Assembly (NCBI RefSeq): GCF_016808095.1
Contig: NC_068979.1
Coordinates: forward strand, 22,961,444-23,025,443
DNA from: Vigna angularis
Taxonomy: Eukaryota; Streptophyta; Magnoliopsida; Fabales; Fabaceae
Direction: 5' to 3'
Length of the DNA: 64,000 nucleotides
Shown: positions 46,790 to 61,800 of the stretch, piece by piece
Layout: the number at the start of each line of letters is the position of its first letter
Numbering within the stretch: position 1 is the stretch's first letter
Notes under the pieces: generated by a model
Database searches by the model: none
Told to the model about the DNA's origin: nothing
Seen by the model: the letters and a program-made list of their open reading frames with translations, nothing else
Program-made: the position numbers and the translations under genes

Positions 46790-48699
46790 ATTTATCTTTG
46801 TCGACATTTATTTTCAATTTGACTTTTTAAATAATTTTCTTAAAATTACAATAATTATATTATCTTTTAGTTGATAGTTTGTTTAAATTTAACCTTTTTT
46901 TTATTTGACTGTTTTTTAAACATAATTATTTTTTAATTAAAAAATCACTTACAAAATAAATAAAAATTACTTACAATAAAATTGTAAATATTATTTATAT
47001 TTAATTTATAATTATAATAATAATAATTTTATTATTCTTTATAATCATAAAAAAAAGGTAAAATATGTACTTCAGAAACTAAAATAAGAGTTAGAGGCAT
47101 TAAATAAAAAAAAACTCTTCAAGTTTTTAAATAACTACACCATTCAATGGTATTAATTGAATCCATTCAATTGTAACTTCACAAACATTTACTTCATAAC
47201 TATTGATCACAATTCCCAATTTTTACTCTTTAAAGTGAGTATCCTCAAAGAGGTGAAACGAATTTGATAAATAAAAAAATTATCAGATAATATATAAAAT
47301 AAATTGAAGTTTTATTTTCTCTAAAATGTGAAATCTAAAATTTGGTTCTAGTTTCCCCTCTAATTGTGGAGCTGGTTTCATAAAATTGTGAAAAATCAAG
47401 TATAGTAGGAGGTTTTTCTCTTTTTATCCCTCTGTCAGATGAAAGCGGGAAGTTTATAAGAGGGTTTAATAATAATTAAAATTTAATTAAGTTTTAAGTT
47501 CATGTTTAGGTCTTTTTAATTGAGTTTTTAAGAAACTGTTGTTTTAACGTAGTTAAATATTTATATAATTTTTTAATTAAATATCTGTTGTTTATGTATT
47601 CAATAATGGATACGGGATTGTTATCTTATCTCTTATTTGTTTCACATTAAAAAAAAATACGAGAATATTTTATGGTTAGTGCAAGGTAATATTGCTGTAT
47701 TAATAGAAAAAATCTAAAAAGGGAAATTGAATAGAGTATGAAAAACTTTTTGTAATTAGTGTTAGACGTTGTGTTAAGACGGTCTACATACATACATTGT
47801 TGAACAATTCTTCTTTAAATACTTTTAAAGGGTTTTACTATTAACTTTAAAAGGTTATAAGAGTTTCATCAATTTTAGTTTACAACAGTCCAACTGATAT
47901 TAACTGTTTAACTCTCCTTGAGTTAAACAATCAAGTATTTTAAATTATTTCAGATTATCTAAAAATAATATAGAGTGTTTTTAAAACAATTATAGGTAGA
48001 GAATCCTTTTAGAGAGAATATTGATCAATACAAAGCATATATCTAAAAAGATATGTTACAAAGATTTTCTCAAAGGCTAAACAACACAACAAGAAAGAGA
48101 ATTTTGGCAACATAAGAAATATGTTAAGTTATAGTTGTTTGTAATTATTGTATTCTCTTCTTTGTGTGGTTTTCTATATATATAGGCAACTTGAAGAAAG
48201 ATTTGTTACTTAAAATCATTGACTTTGATATAGGTGATATAGCCTTTTATACGAGGTCAAAGGATGCTTATAAAGATTGGTTAAACAAAAAGCAGTGAAT
48301 CAAGATTCCTAGAATGTCTTTGTATTTCTTAACGATTTTTTGAATGGCTTACCAACCCACCTAGTTTAATTTAATTATTTATTATTTTGTTTTTAATATT
48401 ATTAGTTAATATTTTTTTTATTGTAATATAAATGGAATAAAGAGAAAGATGTCTAAAGAGAACAAAATATTATAAATTTATCCATTCAAGACTCTAATCT
48501 TATAAATAGATAAGTGACACAAAAGTTATCATCATTATAAACTTATTTATTTGTTTTTTGGGTTTGTTTTTGAAATATTTGAGTTGTATGTTAATTTTTT
48601 ATTTTGAATTGTCTTTGGAGTTTAAGATCAGTTTAGAGTAAAATTATTTAAATTTGAATTACAAAAAAAATTTAATTTTTTTTATTTAAAAAACACTTG

Positions 48700-48865
48700 T
48701 AATTAAGTGAGCAAGTGAGCTAACCTGTTTAACCCACATACCCGTAGTGAGCCGGACCGAGTTCAAATTTTTTCGATTCACTAATAAATAAGCCGAGTTA
48801 AGTTTGTTCACTAGATGACCAATCCGTGGTGAATTGGACCGGATGACCCGTTTTAACAGCACTAG
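48700..48865. mobile_element. hAT-like element end (fragment)
   Basis: Read inward from 48865 the minus strand gives CTAGTGCTGTTAAAACGGGT followed by CATCCGGTCC, resembling the terminal region of plant hAT elements (usual CAG(T/G)GCTGTCAAAACGGGT). A GAGCCGGACC motif in the interior fits too. No partner end was found. Confidence 0.4.
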
Positions 48866-51800
48866 CGTTTATGATAGATATTTTGTTTAAGATATTGTTT
48901 AAATATATATCATATTTAACATATTATTCTAGATGATCTTCTTCATAAATACAATTTTGTTATACGTTTTTATTAAACTTCAAAATAAATTATTTTTAGA
49001 CAATATTATCTTAATAAAAACAAATAATTTTAACTATTTTTATGAAAAATGTGTTGGATAATAAAAATTGCGATGGTCACTTATATATTATATAGATGTG
49101 GTGACAACCAAAAGTCTTTAATACTATTGTGAAAGTTATATAAACATAATAATTTTATTCTATATTATGTTTTTAATTAATTTAAAAAAAAGCACATATA
49201 AATTTTACATATTAATTACAACATTATTTATTATTAATTACAAAACTTGACGTTAATATGTGAAAATAAATAAATAAATTGAAAGGATAAGATATTAACT
49301 ACATTTTGTAACTTAAAAGATAATAAATCAATTAAAAATAATCAAATTGATTCTAGATTGAAATTTAATTACGTCAATAGTTAATTAATTAATTGCGGGT
49401 GCAACTAATTTTAGATTGAGTGTTGTGACGACAAAGAAAAAGAACGATAAGAAAGAAAAGGATGCAATCTATTTATATTCCATTCCTATTTACACAAGTT
49501 GAAGTGGCTGACAATCTTTCTATTCTCTTTTGAATTCGATGACAGAACAGTAGCTAAGAACATTCGCACATACAAAGAAATTAACTTTAATGTTGAAGTT
49601 ATTAATAACATCTCACTCTGAACCAGAATTAAAGTTTTAATTCGATTTGATTATCTAATTGAATAGATAAGAAGTTATTATTAATGCTAAGAACATTTAC
49701 AAAACAATGGTTCTTCTTCTTGGCAAATTCACACTATAGATCTAAGGTCAGATTTTGTGTTAATTTTTTTATTCTTTGTTAAAATAAACTTTAAATTTAA
49801 TTTTGACGATGAAATAAGAATAAAATAATATATTTAACAAACATAAATTTTTATTATATTTTAATCTATAATTTTATTATCACATTGAAAGGTAAATTTT
49901 AAACCTAAATCTAATTGTATAAAATCAATTTGTAATATAAAATTTATATTTACTTATATATTCTAAAATAATTTTATTACTGTGAAATTTTCAACACAGT
50001 TTAATACTAACAATTTGTATTAAATTTATTTTTAATATATTTTAAAACATAGTACCGTAGAAAAAACATATCTAGCAGAGAATCTCCAGCAACCGAAACT
50101 GTGTTCTGACTCTTAATATGATCCCATGAAGAATCAAATGTTGCTGTCATTTAATTGGCTTTTTAATTATGACCCCCAATTTTTAATTCCACAAAATACT
50201 TTAGTCTTTTACATTTTTCTCTATAGAAAGTTTACTCAAATTAAAATTTGTAACTCAAATAATATATTTTAGATGAAAAAAAATTAAAAGCAATTACTTT
50301 TATTAAAAAAATTGAAATTTTCAATAAAGTTAAGATACCATTTATATAAGAAATTTTAAATGTTGAAATTCTTAGAAGTTTTTATATGATAGTAATTTGA
50401 TGAACTAAAGTTAAATAATTTTATATTTCATATAAAATATAAGAATTTGAAATTCTTCAAATTTTTTAAATCAACGTGATTGATGTTATGTGATAATAAT
50501 TTTTAAATTTGGTGGTAATTAAAATATTTTATCTAAACAACAATAAAATTTAATAAATTTGAATTTTTTTTATTCAAAGATTAAACAAATTAGAACAAAT
50601 TTAAATTTAATATATTTAAATATCTAAAGGAATATTTTTTTTATTCAAATAATAAAGAGATATAAATTCGAACTTGATAATTTCTTTTGAACAAAGTCTC
50701 TTATCTTTTGTTTATTTTAAACCTTTTTTTCCAATAAGGTAACAAATTTTCTTGAAGGTTCATCACCATCATTTCACTTATGTTATTTAATATATTTTTT
50801 ATTATATTTAATAGTTTCATATTATTTAAGATTCGAAATTTAAAACAGTTTAAATATATATTTTTTAATTCTCTTAGATGTTTTTTAAAAATAAGATTGT
50901 AACAGAACTCTAGTCTCCAAAACAATATCTGGAATATATAATTATTAACTTTAACGACATGACTTCACAAAATAATAATGAAATATTTGATCAGTTAAGT
51001 TCTCTGGTAAAAGTTATCAACCGTTCTTAAAAAAGTTTTAATACTCGTTCATGTTGTGTATGTGAACATTTAATAACTTTACACTATTTTTTTTTTCTTA
51101 AAAGTATTTAACACTATTAAAACAAATTGTTCTTTTTTTATTCTTAAATTATGTAAGACCGTTGAAAAATTTATTAAAAACAAAAGTTCAGGAGAAACAA
51201 AAAGTGACGAAGGATGCATTGACATTTCTATTCGTAAAAGTGGATTATATATGTGAACTTTTGTTGGTGGAGTTCTGCTGTTATATCATCATAGGATCTA
51301 ATTCCAGTCAATAGTTCCATCAGTTTTATAAATTTGTGATTCTAAGTTTAGGTAGAATATTTTTTTTTCATCTTCTTTTCGAGTTCAATTGGGCACTATT
51401 AATCATCTTGAGGGTAAAAATTAAAAAAATAAAAAGCATTTAATTATAGCAATTAATAAGGAAAAGTTTACTTTAATAAATAAAATATCATTTACTCATT
51501 TCACATTATTTTCTTAGTTTTTAATCTGAAAAGTGAATGTATGAGAACATTGTAAATGAAATTAAACTTTTGATATAGACCAATGAATAAAAAAATTATT
51601 TAAAGTGAAGTAAAAATTTAACAACCACTACTACACCTTCTTGTTAAAGTAGCCATCAAATATTCTTGATATCTCCTATTAGAAACTAATTATAGGGCAG
51701 CAGATACCTCATGATTAGACAAATTTAGGTTTTAGATATACAGGGCATGTTAAAATTGCGTTTGCTTGTTCTAACTTTTCAACTATAATATTAGTATGAG

Positions 51801-52803
51801 TTATTTCGTTGATAAATAACTAATAGTTCCAATATAATATTCTACCACTATATTTAAATTCTAATTAAAATATACGAAAATTGTTTATGAATGACTTTGG
51901 AGGGATGCATAGTTTTCTCATTGTAATATCTAAGATAATATTGCATCTAACTAGGCCACCATTTAATTAACTTAAATATTTTGATTTAATTTTTCAATCG
52001 CATTGATTAGAGACGTTGAAGCTGAGGTTGAAAACCATTATCGAATATGTTCTTTTTCGTAATCTCAGAATATCATTCTTAAAATAAAAAATCATGCCTT
52101 TAAAAGGACAGAGAACAGGAATAAAGTAAATCTAGAAGCACATGAAATCATGTAACTTTAAGGTAAGAATCCGAAACATGAAGAGAACAACATTAAGGGA
52201 ATGGTTCTAAATAAGAAAGTAATAAATGTAACACTATTCAAACTATAAAGTATTTTTGGCAATATTGTTTGTTTGTGACATGAGCCAATCCTTATTAGTA
52301 TAAAATAAAAGTAACTCAGTAAAGTGAATATATACAGTAACAGAAGATGCTAAGTAAGGATTGGTTTTAATTCAATTGATGGAGTTTGTAGCATCTTTTA
52401 ATTTTATTCACCATTGTGTGGATTGTAGTGGTGCTTGGAGTTTATAAATTAGACAGTATTGTTGTGAAGGTGAGGTAATATCAACAACAAAACCTCAACT
52501 CTAGAACTATAACAATTGTATAAATATCATTCCTCAAATAACAATGGATTAAGTTTTAAGATTGACTTCACTATGATGTTAACATGGGTTCGTGGCTACA
52601 ACAACAAATGATAGATAAATGTAAAAGACTATAGTGTATCAAAAGAAGGAAATATTTGTTAATCAATAATTTTATTATTAAATGCTTCCATATGAAATAT
52701 AAATTAATTTAATTTTAAACATAAAAAAATTTATATATATATATAATAAAAGTGTTTCTCAACAATACTCAAAAACAAGAAAAACATGATAAGGAAAAGA
52801 GGA

Positions 52804-52990
52804 TATTCAAACTATAGTTTTATAAACTATGCAACTAATTTATAATACTTGCTTTTGGTGAAGTGTATCAAAGGAAGAGTTGAGTAAGTTCAACTCATAA
52901 AGGGTATTCAAACTATAGTTTTATATATTATGCAACTAATTTATGATTTGCATACGGTGAAATGTATTAAAGGAAGAGTTAAATTTTAAC
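52804..52990. repeat. 101-bp imperfect tandem duplication
   Basis: TATTCAAACTATAGTTTTATA starts units at 52804 and 52905; each continues to AAAGGAAGAGTT. Confidence 0.85.
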
Positions 52991-53193
52991 TAGTTTTCTT
53001 GTTGTATAAAAATTTTCTTTAAGTTTGATTTCAACGTTTCTCCTAATATGTTAGTGTAAATAGAAAATAAAGATATATACAATATTTTTATATTGGTTCA
53101 TTTAATTACATAGATTATGTATAGTTTTTAATCAACTAATTAAGTTTTACTAAGCATATTATTGTTGTAAAGTTCAACAAAATTATTCTTTTT

Positions 53194-53520
53194 CAAGTCA
53201 TTTCTGACTCAATATGAGTACTTTTTCAGCTTACATCCACTTCTAAATGACATTGTTCAAATATTATTTCTACAAGTCACTTATGGTTTAAGCAAATATT
53301 CTTTCACAAATCATTTTTTACTTAAATAAGTATTCTGGTTCAACCAAGTACTTTTTTTTTCAAGTCACTCCTAACTCAATGTGAGTATTCTTTTTGCTCC
53401 TAACCACCATTGGTTGACCGTGTTCAAGTATTATTTTTATAAGTCACTTCTGTTTAAACAAAAATTTTTTCACAAGTCAATTTTTGCTTAAGCAAGTATT
53501 CTTTGAATAGAAATCATTCT
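53194..53520. repeat. 167-bp diverged tandem duplication
   Basis: Units start CAAGTCA at 53194 and 53361 and share GAGTATTCTTT/TTGTTCAA/AAGTCACTT blocks in the same order. Confidence 0.7.
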
Positions 53521-56500
53521 TGGCTAATAATTGAATATTCTCTAAACAGTCACTCATTGCTAAGATGTAAAGATATGTTGGTATGTGATCTTTGGTCATG
53601 CTTTAGCTTGCTAAAGGAAGATGGTTGTTCATTGATGTATGAGAGGTTGAAGCAATTTTCCCTCTAACATGTTGAATTTGAACACTAGTCATGTTCTTCC
53701 TTGAAGCTTTAGTTAGCTCATAATATTAATATTGTTTTTGCATTATGTATAGTCTCGTACTTTATTCTTATTAATTCATTTTATATAGATTATGAAGAAA
53801 GTAACAATTGTGATAGGGGTAGAGTACATCACAAAAGTAATTTTTTGAGTTATTCATTAGTGTTCAAACTTCACCTTCAAACATAGTATTGAATGGATCA
53901 AGTTTTAAGAGAGAAAGTATTCAATTGTTTGACTGATTGACAAGTGCATCAACTCAATTGTAATAAAATCAAATGAGAGTTATCATATCCACAAAGATTT
54001 AGCAAGTATATTGGTAGTTTACTTTTGGGATTTTTGTATGAAAAATATATACTATATAGATTGAATGGAGTGGATGCTATGATTGGATTTCATCTTATCC
54101 TCTTTCACTACACACTACTTATTTATTTACTTATGCAAATCATCTAATTCCTAGGAGTGCTCTTTAATTATAATTCTAGATCCATTCCTAATATCCCAAG
54201 TCTATGATCATCAAACTTCAATATGATTTTTCAATGACGATTCAAATGAATCACTTAATTTAAGTATAGAATTTTATAATTAGCTAAAGCTATAGATTTA
54301 TTCATAGCATATAAAAGTAGTAGGATAATTAATTGGACCACAACCTGAAATCAGTTTTCACTCAATCCCAAACCAATGAAGTAAGATGAGTGATCAGCTC
54401 AACTAACAACAAGCCCAAACTAATTTACAAATAGATTGAATGAAATCATATATAAATATCTAAGAAGTAGAAGTAAAGAAAATTAATATTAATTACATTC
54501 AACCTCGACATGAGAGAGTTCAACTACTCATAGAATATTGCAATGCAATCCTAACAACATCTAGACATAAAACTTATAATGAAAGCATCTCTTTCAAGCC
54601 TCCAATATTGTATTCATACTCTACTACTATATATTTAATTCTTCACTAATGCCTAAAATGAGGACATGGGGTCTTTACTTATAAACTGCTAAAGGTGGTG
54701 TTCAACTTCAGTGTCATCTTGTGGATTAGCTACAAAAGTTACATTTTAGATCTTTTTAAATCGCTTTTCTTAGCACTCAATGCACATTTCGGGGCTCCAA
54801 CTGTAACCATATTTCCTAAGGTAGGTGCTTGAGGTTTTCTCCTCGTAAGTCTTTCCTTAACCGCCTTTATAGTGTTCATCACCATTTTTTAGGCTTAAGT
54901 TGTACATCCTTGAATTCTTTAAAAATATTTGCAAAGAACATAAAAAACATATCAATTTTCATATTTTCTTACTTTTATACTCCTCATTCTACAATCTAAA
55001 GTAAAAGAGGTTGTTTACTTACAAAATATGATCAATTAAAACATGATAAGTGTCAAATCTATGTGTTAAATTAACATGTTGTAGACACTTATCAAGTTGT
55101 AAATTGGTTTCTGACTGTTGAGGAGCTTTAGCTTTTTTAAATGTCTTCCCCTTTCATCTTATGAACTTAATAGTGATGGATGCATTTAATGCACTCCTTG
55201 TAACAATAAATGTTATTTTCTTCTTGAGTAGCGTGCATTTCCTTTACTTAACTTAAATTTGAAGGTTGTACAGGTTGCTAGTTTTTTCAATGTTGACCAA
55301 GCTTGGTTCAAGGATCTCATTAAGAAAAATAACTTTTAAATCTTATTTCTAAAGTTCTTTTTATATGTCTTGTCTTTTGACCAATGAATGTATTTGTCAA
55401 ATAAAAGTATGAGGCATTCCTTGTAATCATATAATAACCATTTATATGTTTTTTTTGTGTGATATAAGGAGAGTTACTTCTATATGTTTTCATCGTTTGA
55501 GAGCTTTCATGCTTTAGAAAATAAACTAAGATTACACAATGTTATATCGTCTCTCAAACGAAACACTTGTATCTTACCTAATATATTATTTATTTAAATC
55601 ATTATTTGTCAAACAAAGCTTTATCATATTTTACGATCATCTATTTTTAGCACTTAATAAAAATCATACAGCAAGCTGCGTTAATAAATAATGTCAATTA
55701 AAACATTATCAACAAGGTGCATCATCAATATTCAATAAAACCATCACTTGACCTATTTTTGAAAACTCAATGTATTAAAAATAACTCAATAGATACCAAA
55801 ATTGCCCTAGGATAAGGTAATTCATACACTTACTTATCCAAATCTAAACCTTTTTTAGCTTCTTACTACCTAACGTCTTAATCTACATGATAAAATAATT
55901 ATTGAATTCAAGATATCTCATCTATTTAATGAGTTATATACTTAATATCTACCTTATCATCTCATATATCCACAAAACATATCATATAAATATTGTCATT
56001 CATACATCATGTCTGTGTGTATCAATAATGATCTCACATTTATTATATTTGTGATTGAGAAGTGTTATTATGTGTTGTGTTTTGTTTATGGCAAATCCTT
56101 GATCAAGGACCAACCACAAGAGCCATAGTTAAAATGATTTAAAAAGATTAAGCTTTAAATGAGCTTAGTAGGTCCAAGTTGTTGTTCAAGTGGGTTAAAA
56201 AAGATGTAAAAACCTACTTTAGGATTCCTTTATAAATTTTTATAAATATTATAATAGAATATTTTGAACTTTGTATAATGGGTCAACTAGTATTGAATTT
56301 TATTTGGTCCTTGTATTTGGACCATGATTTGGGTTTGAACTTCATAGTGAATTTTGGATTTAAAGGAGATGGGCCTTGGTTTAATCCTTAAAAAATGCAT
56401 GAAACTAGGGTTTCTTAATCTAGATGGCACAAACTTGAAGTGCAAGGCTATCTCTGGCATGGAAAATGTGATTGTTTGGCAAGTCACACTTCTAGTATGT

Positions 56501-58840
56501 CTCTTTTGATTCCAAAATTTAAACATTTGAGTTTCAAATTTGTATCACGTTTTGAAGATCATTCTAAGGTTAACTTGGCCTATAGATAAAGGTCTTTATC
56601 ATTGTAATTTAAAAGCTTGAATTTGAATAATAAAGTGATGTCAATTTGCCGCATCAACACTTGTTTGAGCTCACTTTAGGATAATCTTTTCTCTAGACTA
56701 CTTTAGTTTTCTTTAATTATTTTTACCTCTAGGATCTTCTACCTTACCACGGAACTAAAACACATTTTCCTTCAACACATTTTTCTTCACCATTCAGCTT
56801 TAGCAACCTCCATCTGATCATGGAGACTCCAAATTGCATTCAAGTCTTCAAAATGATAAGAGGAAAGTAGTTATCTGTCATACATACTAACCCTTATTTC
56901 TTTATTTACACTCTAATTTGGTTTTGGTCTTCTACTTTAATTTGTTTTTGGTCATCTATTTTATTGTATTATTTTTAGTTTTGTTATTCTTTGTTATTTT
57001 ACTATCTACTTAACTATAGGATGAAAAGGAGAACTCTCTTACAAAGTTATGATTTTAAATAAAATAGATACTAAATGACAGTTAAGGACAAAAACATTAA
57101 AGAATCAATATGAATAAATCCTATAAATATTGAGATCATTAAACTTTTTCTCTATTAGTTTAATATCGCAAAGTACAACATCATTTTTCATATTGTAATG
57201 AACTCAAACTTTTGAGTGAATTTTGTAACTGAGTAATCGACATAATTCATATGCCAAAAAGCACAAGAATGTTAATATTAATAGAAAGAAGACAATTGTG
57301 GAAGAGAACAAGATCAAAATGCACCACAACAATATTTATGTTTATTTATCTAATATTAGGGTTGAGATATGAAAAAGATGAACTACTGAAATTAATAAAA
57401 GAAACAATAGAGGTGAACGTCATCACGAGAATATTTATGTTTATTTATTTGTGGTGAGATGAACATCAGAAACAAATTATGGATGCACGGTCATCGAGAG
57501 TCTAAGGTTTGCAGGATTATACCAATTGCAAGTAAATATAAATTAGTACATAAATCTCATATCACTCGAACTAAATTCATCACTCAATTTCAATCTGAAT
57601 AAAGCTGAATAAATTAGCACAAGAATATATGTCAAATCACTCGTATTAAACTCATCATTCAATATAAATAAAAATGGATTTGACATAATAATAAATAAAA
57701 TGTCCAAACTAATTAAATTTAATTGGATTATAGAATAATCCTTAAACAGAACATGAAAACAGACTTTTAAAAAAACCTTCTAAAAAGCGATAAATATATT
57801 TTAACCACCCATGACTAATCCTAATCAAAGCTTATTTATATCATTTTCACAGAGAAAAACAAATCAATCGTAAGTAGTTTTTTAGGCCATAAACTCGACC
57901 AATTCTTGAAAATAATTTTTGTATGATCGTGTAGATTTCTCATAACGATTAATTTCGTCGTTGACATTATGTACTCGAACACCTTTGTACTAAAACAACC
58001 TCACAATTGGAATCAATATTTACTTTGAAATGTGACAAACTGAAAAAATAAAAAAACACATAAAGAGGTAAAATTGAACGGTGAAAAAAGACTAGCTGGA
58101 AAAACTGGGTAATATATTAATCTATTAATATTATGTTTATTTAATATTAATTTTAATTACTAATTATTATAATAAAGTCAAATATAACATGAAATACATC
58201 TATAATAGACTTCTGAATACAAAATAATCAACTATGAATGTAAAAAAGAAAAATACTTACTAGAGTTTCATTTTAAATGACAACAGATTATGATTTGAGT
58301 TTACCCTAACAGTAATAAGAATAATAATAGGTTGTGTACTACATAATTGAATGGGTTTCATCTGTGCGCATGGATTCACACATCCAAACCATCATCAGCT
58401 ATTTTCTATTTCTTCACACCAACGAATCCAACGAATATCTATAATTTATCATGGGAAAACGTGATGGATGTTGGAGGAGAAAAAAAAAACCCGGCAAGGA
58501 CAGTAGTTGTAACATGCCAAACAAAGCACTGCATTTGCAATTTGTGCCCTGAAGTAGAACCCACTGTATGATAAAAATGCAATGGAAACATCTAACTGCC
58601 TAAAGAAGAGAAGACCCCAGAACCAGAACCAGAACCAGAACATTAGACATTCGCATAGTTTCTTCCTGTGAGATTTCGGACAAAGGTCCACACTAACCAC
58701 TGGACTACAAAATGGTGGAATCTAGACGACGCTTCAAGTGTCAACAAAATTGTTCAAAACATGTTTCATGGCAGGCGAATAAAAATTGGTTTACCACTAA
58801 ATAGTGACAGTATTAAGCACTATAAACAACCCATAATTAA

Positions 58841-61800
58841 TCATGAATGCACCCCCACGTCACCTGCCACATGATTAACCTGACCACCCGCACCATTGTT
58901 GCTGTAATAGCCACCACCTCTGCCTCCTCTTCCTCTGTTGTTATAGTAGTTCCTTGGATAATAATTTCCAGGCTGGTCGTAGTATGAATTGCGCCCGTTT
59001 TGGTAGCCTCCTCTGCCACCACCACTTCGACCTCCACGCCCATTTGAATAACCCCTGCGTCCACCTCCCCCACGACCGCCTCTATGGTTCTGATAACCCC
59101 TCCTGGGATATGACTGCTGCTCCTTTGCCTCCAAATCTCGTTCATTCTGCTCTGCATCCGCTTGTGGGTTGGTCTGATCGTGTTGAATTGACACCACTTC
59201 ATTTGCATTTTCTGCTTCTACCTCATCCTGTAGTGAGAAAAAATCTTCAGCGTTACATCTACTTCAAAGCCAGTAAAATATCCAGCCAAATTATACAAAC
59301 CTTCTGAAGCTCTCCTTCAGGATCAGTGTGATCATCTTCAGATCCATGTACTTGAAAATTTGTGGCTCCTTCATCCTACAAAAAGCATATGGAACTTGTA
59401 AACCAAAAGTGGGGAGCATCCAAATTTCTTTTTTAGCTTCAATCACGAAGACCACAAAAAAAATTCAATGCTCTTTAAAAAAGGCAACAAGCAGTGAGAA
59501 CTTGAAAAAAGACAGTTACGTAGAACTCACATCAGTACTATAGGTACCATATTAAAGAGAATATATAATAAAATACTACTTAACTCTGGGATAAAGGGTT
59601 GTCATATTTTACAGAGGAATGTGAGGACATTAGAGTTGAAGCAACGTATAAAAACAAATAGAAACTTCACAAGGAAACGGAGTTATGCAATTATAATACT
59701 AAACCAGCCAATCAGATTTGTATCATCGAAAAAAATGTTGCAAAAAAAGAATATAATACTAAAAAAAGAAATTATTTACTCAACTGGAGTAACTGAAATT
59801 ATTGGGGCGGAAAATCCAAACCTTCTGTTGGAAGTCCCACATCGACTAGAAATAAGGCCAAAATATAATATATAAATGAGGTGCAAACCTCACTTTACAA
59901 ACCGGTTTTGTGGGGTTGAGTTAGACTTAAAAACTCACCTTCTAATATGATATCAAAGTCAGGTTAAAGCCTATCCTAGCAAGTTCTAAGTGGACATTCT
60001 ATTCTTCTATTCCACCTGCTATCGGGCCATTATCGGACCACCCAATTTCTACTATCACGCACGAGATATCTATACCTCGGCATGAAGGGGGAGTGTTGGA
60101 AGTCCCACATCGACTAGAGATAAGGCCAAAATATAATATATAAGTGAGGTGCAAACCTCACCTTACAAGCCGGTTTTGTGGGGTTGAGTTAGGCTTAAAA
60201 ACTCACCTTCTAATACCTTCATAAAAATTGCACTACTAATAAAAAATTGTTCAAAGATTAAATGAAAATCCCAAACAGGTAAAAGCAAACATTGGAATTG
60301 GACAAGGTGCAGAAGCACAACTAAAAATTCTTTATAAGAGGAGAAGATGCCATAACTTCGGAATTGATCAAACTAAGGTGTTAATACTGCCATTCTTCCT
60401 AAGAATTCTTGCGCCAGAGACCATAATTTTGGAATTGAACCCCAAAGAATGGCATGACCTGACCTATATGCTGACGAACACCTTTATAGAAAAAACCCAG
60501 AGGAAACTAATTGGTTTAGTAATCAGATTCGTAGTACAACAACTTTTCGCACAAAGGTTTCTTAACAAGGAGCCGCTAAATACACATTAGAGAATACAAT
60601 ACAGATCAACTTGATACAATACAGCCATTTAAACTACTCTGTTCAGCATACAAAAAACAGCCTAAGCAAATTTCTTATTTTTCTACAATATACTAATAAA
60701 TTTCAAAGACACGAGGTCTTGAGATTTATCAGTTGTAATTGTGTTGCCCTTGAAAGATGATAAATGCTAGATGTTCTCTAATTCATCATACATTGATAAT
60801 AGTTATTCTTCATTCTTCAAAAATAATTTCTTCATTCCCTAAAATCTGGCATCCGTTGGAGTTCCCATCACCAAGAGAACCAGACTTGTAGTTTTTAACA
60901 ATTACTGCTCAATAAAATTATTATCCAAGTACAATTTAAAATGTGATATTAAATTTAAACAAAAGGAAAGTATACGAAAACCTCAGCCAGTGATGAAACA
61001 TTATTTTTTTCTTGTTAATAATCATCTGGAAGTTAACCAATAAAATCACATTTAAACTTTAAGCTTACATCTAAGAAAAATATGCAACTCTAAAAGTGAT
61101 GAATTGTGTTACTTTGGCAAGAGAAATAGTGACTACACAAATTAATCCTTTGTGGCATGAAACTATATACATCTCAACACCTTGGTACATAATAAGATAA
61201 CTAGTTATTAGATAAATCACGTACATCTTTATGTGAATAGAGAGAGGAACAGACAATCGTGCCCATAACCATCTCTAGTTTTAGCATGCTGTGCAATTAT
61301 TCAAACTTACAAAACTTCCCTACACCAGTGGGTGGTGCCCACTACATTTTGCACACCACAATTACTCCTGTATCAGAATTCAAATTGAACAGAGAAAAAA
61401 ACTGTATTTGCACACTAATAACCAGATTACCAATGGTTTGCAACTTTTTAGTGCAATAAGCATATACACTTATTATGACTTTCGGTATAATAATTTACAA
61501 GTTATTCCCAAGTAAGTTTTAATTTATAAGTCATTCACAATTAGCACTTCAGTGGAGGTAGGGTTCCCTCCCAAGCCCTCTAAAATCATTTCGGACATAG
61601 CCAGGTAGCAATCCATTATTGATATTCTTTCAGTAACCCCTAAGATAAAAAACTTAACCAAATCAACACTGACTCACCACTCAGAAAAAGGAAATGCAAC
61701 AACATTTAATAGCTGGAAGCCTGGAGCAAAAATACCCAAAAAAATGTTATTGATTTCAATATAAAATAACAGGTACCCTGCTATAAGATGTCAACTTTGG

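Larger units (their letters stand above)
46787..58840. other. Gene-poor AT-rich region
   Basis: About 12 kb in which I see no coding sequence. Contents recognised are a hAT-like end near 48.8 kb and tandem duplications at 52.8 and 53.2 kb. The rest is AT-rich spacer. Confidence 0.6.

Noticed and set aside
58837..59307. Alternative frames over the RGG exon (123 and 117 aa)
   Set aside because: Shadows of the RGG exon, which has consistent splice sites and composition in its own frame.
59826..60215. Cassandra (5S-bearing) TRIM
   Set aside because: The LTRs contain no 5S rRNA-like sequence or its internal promoter.
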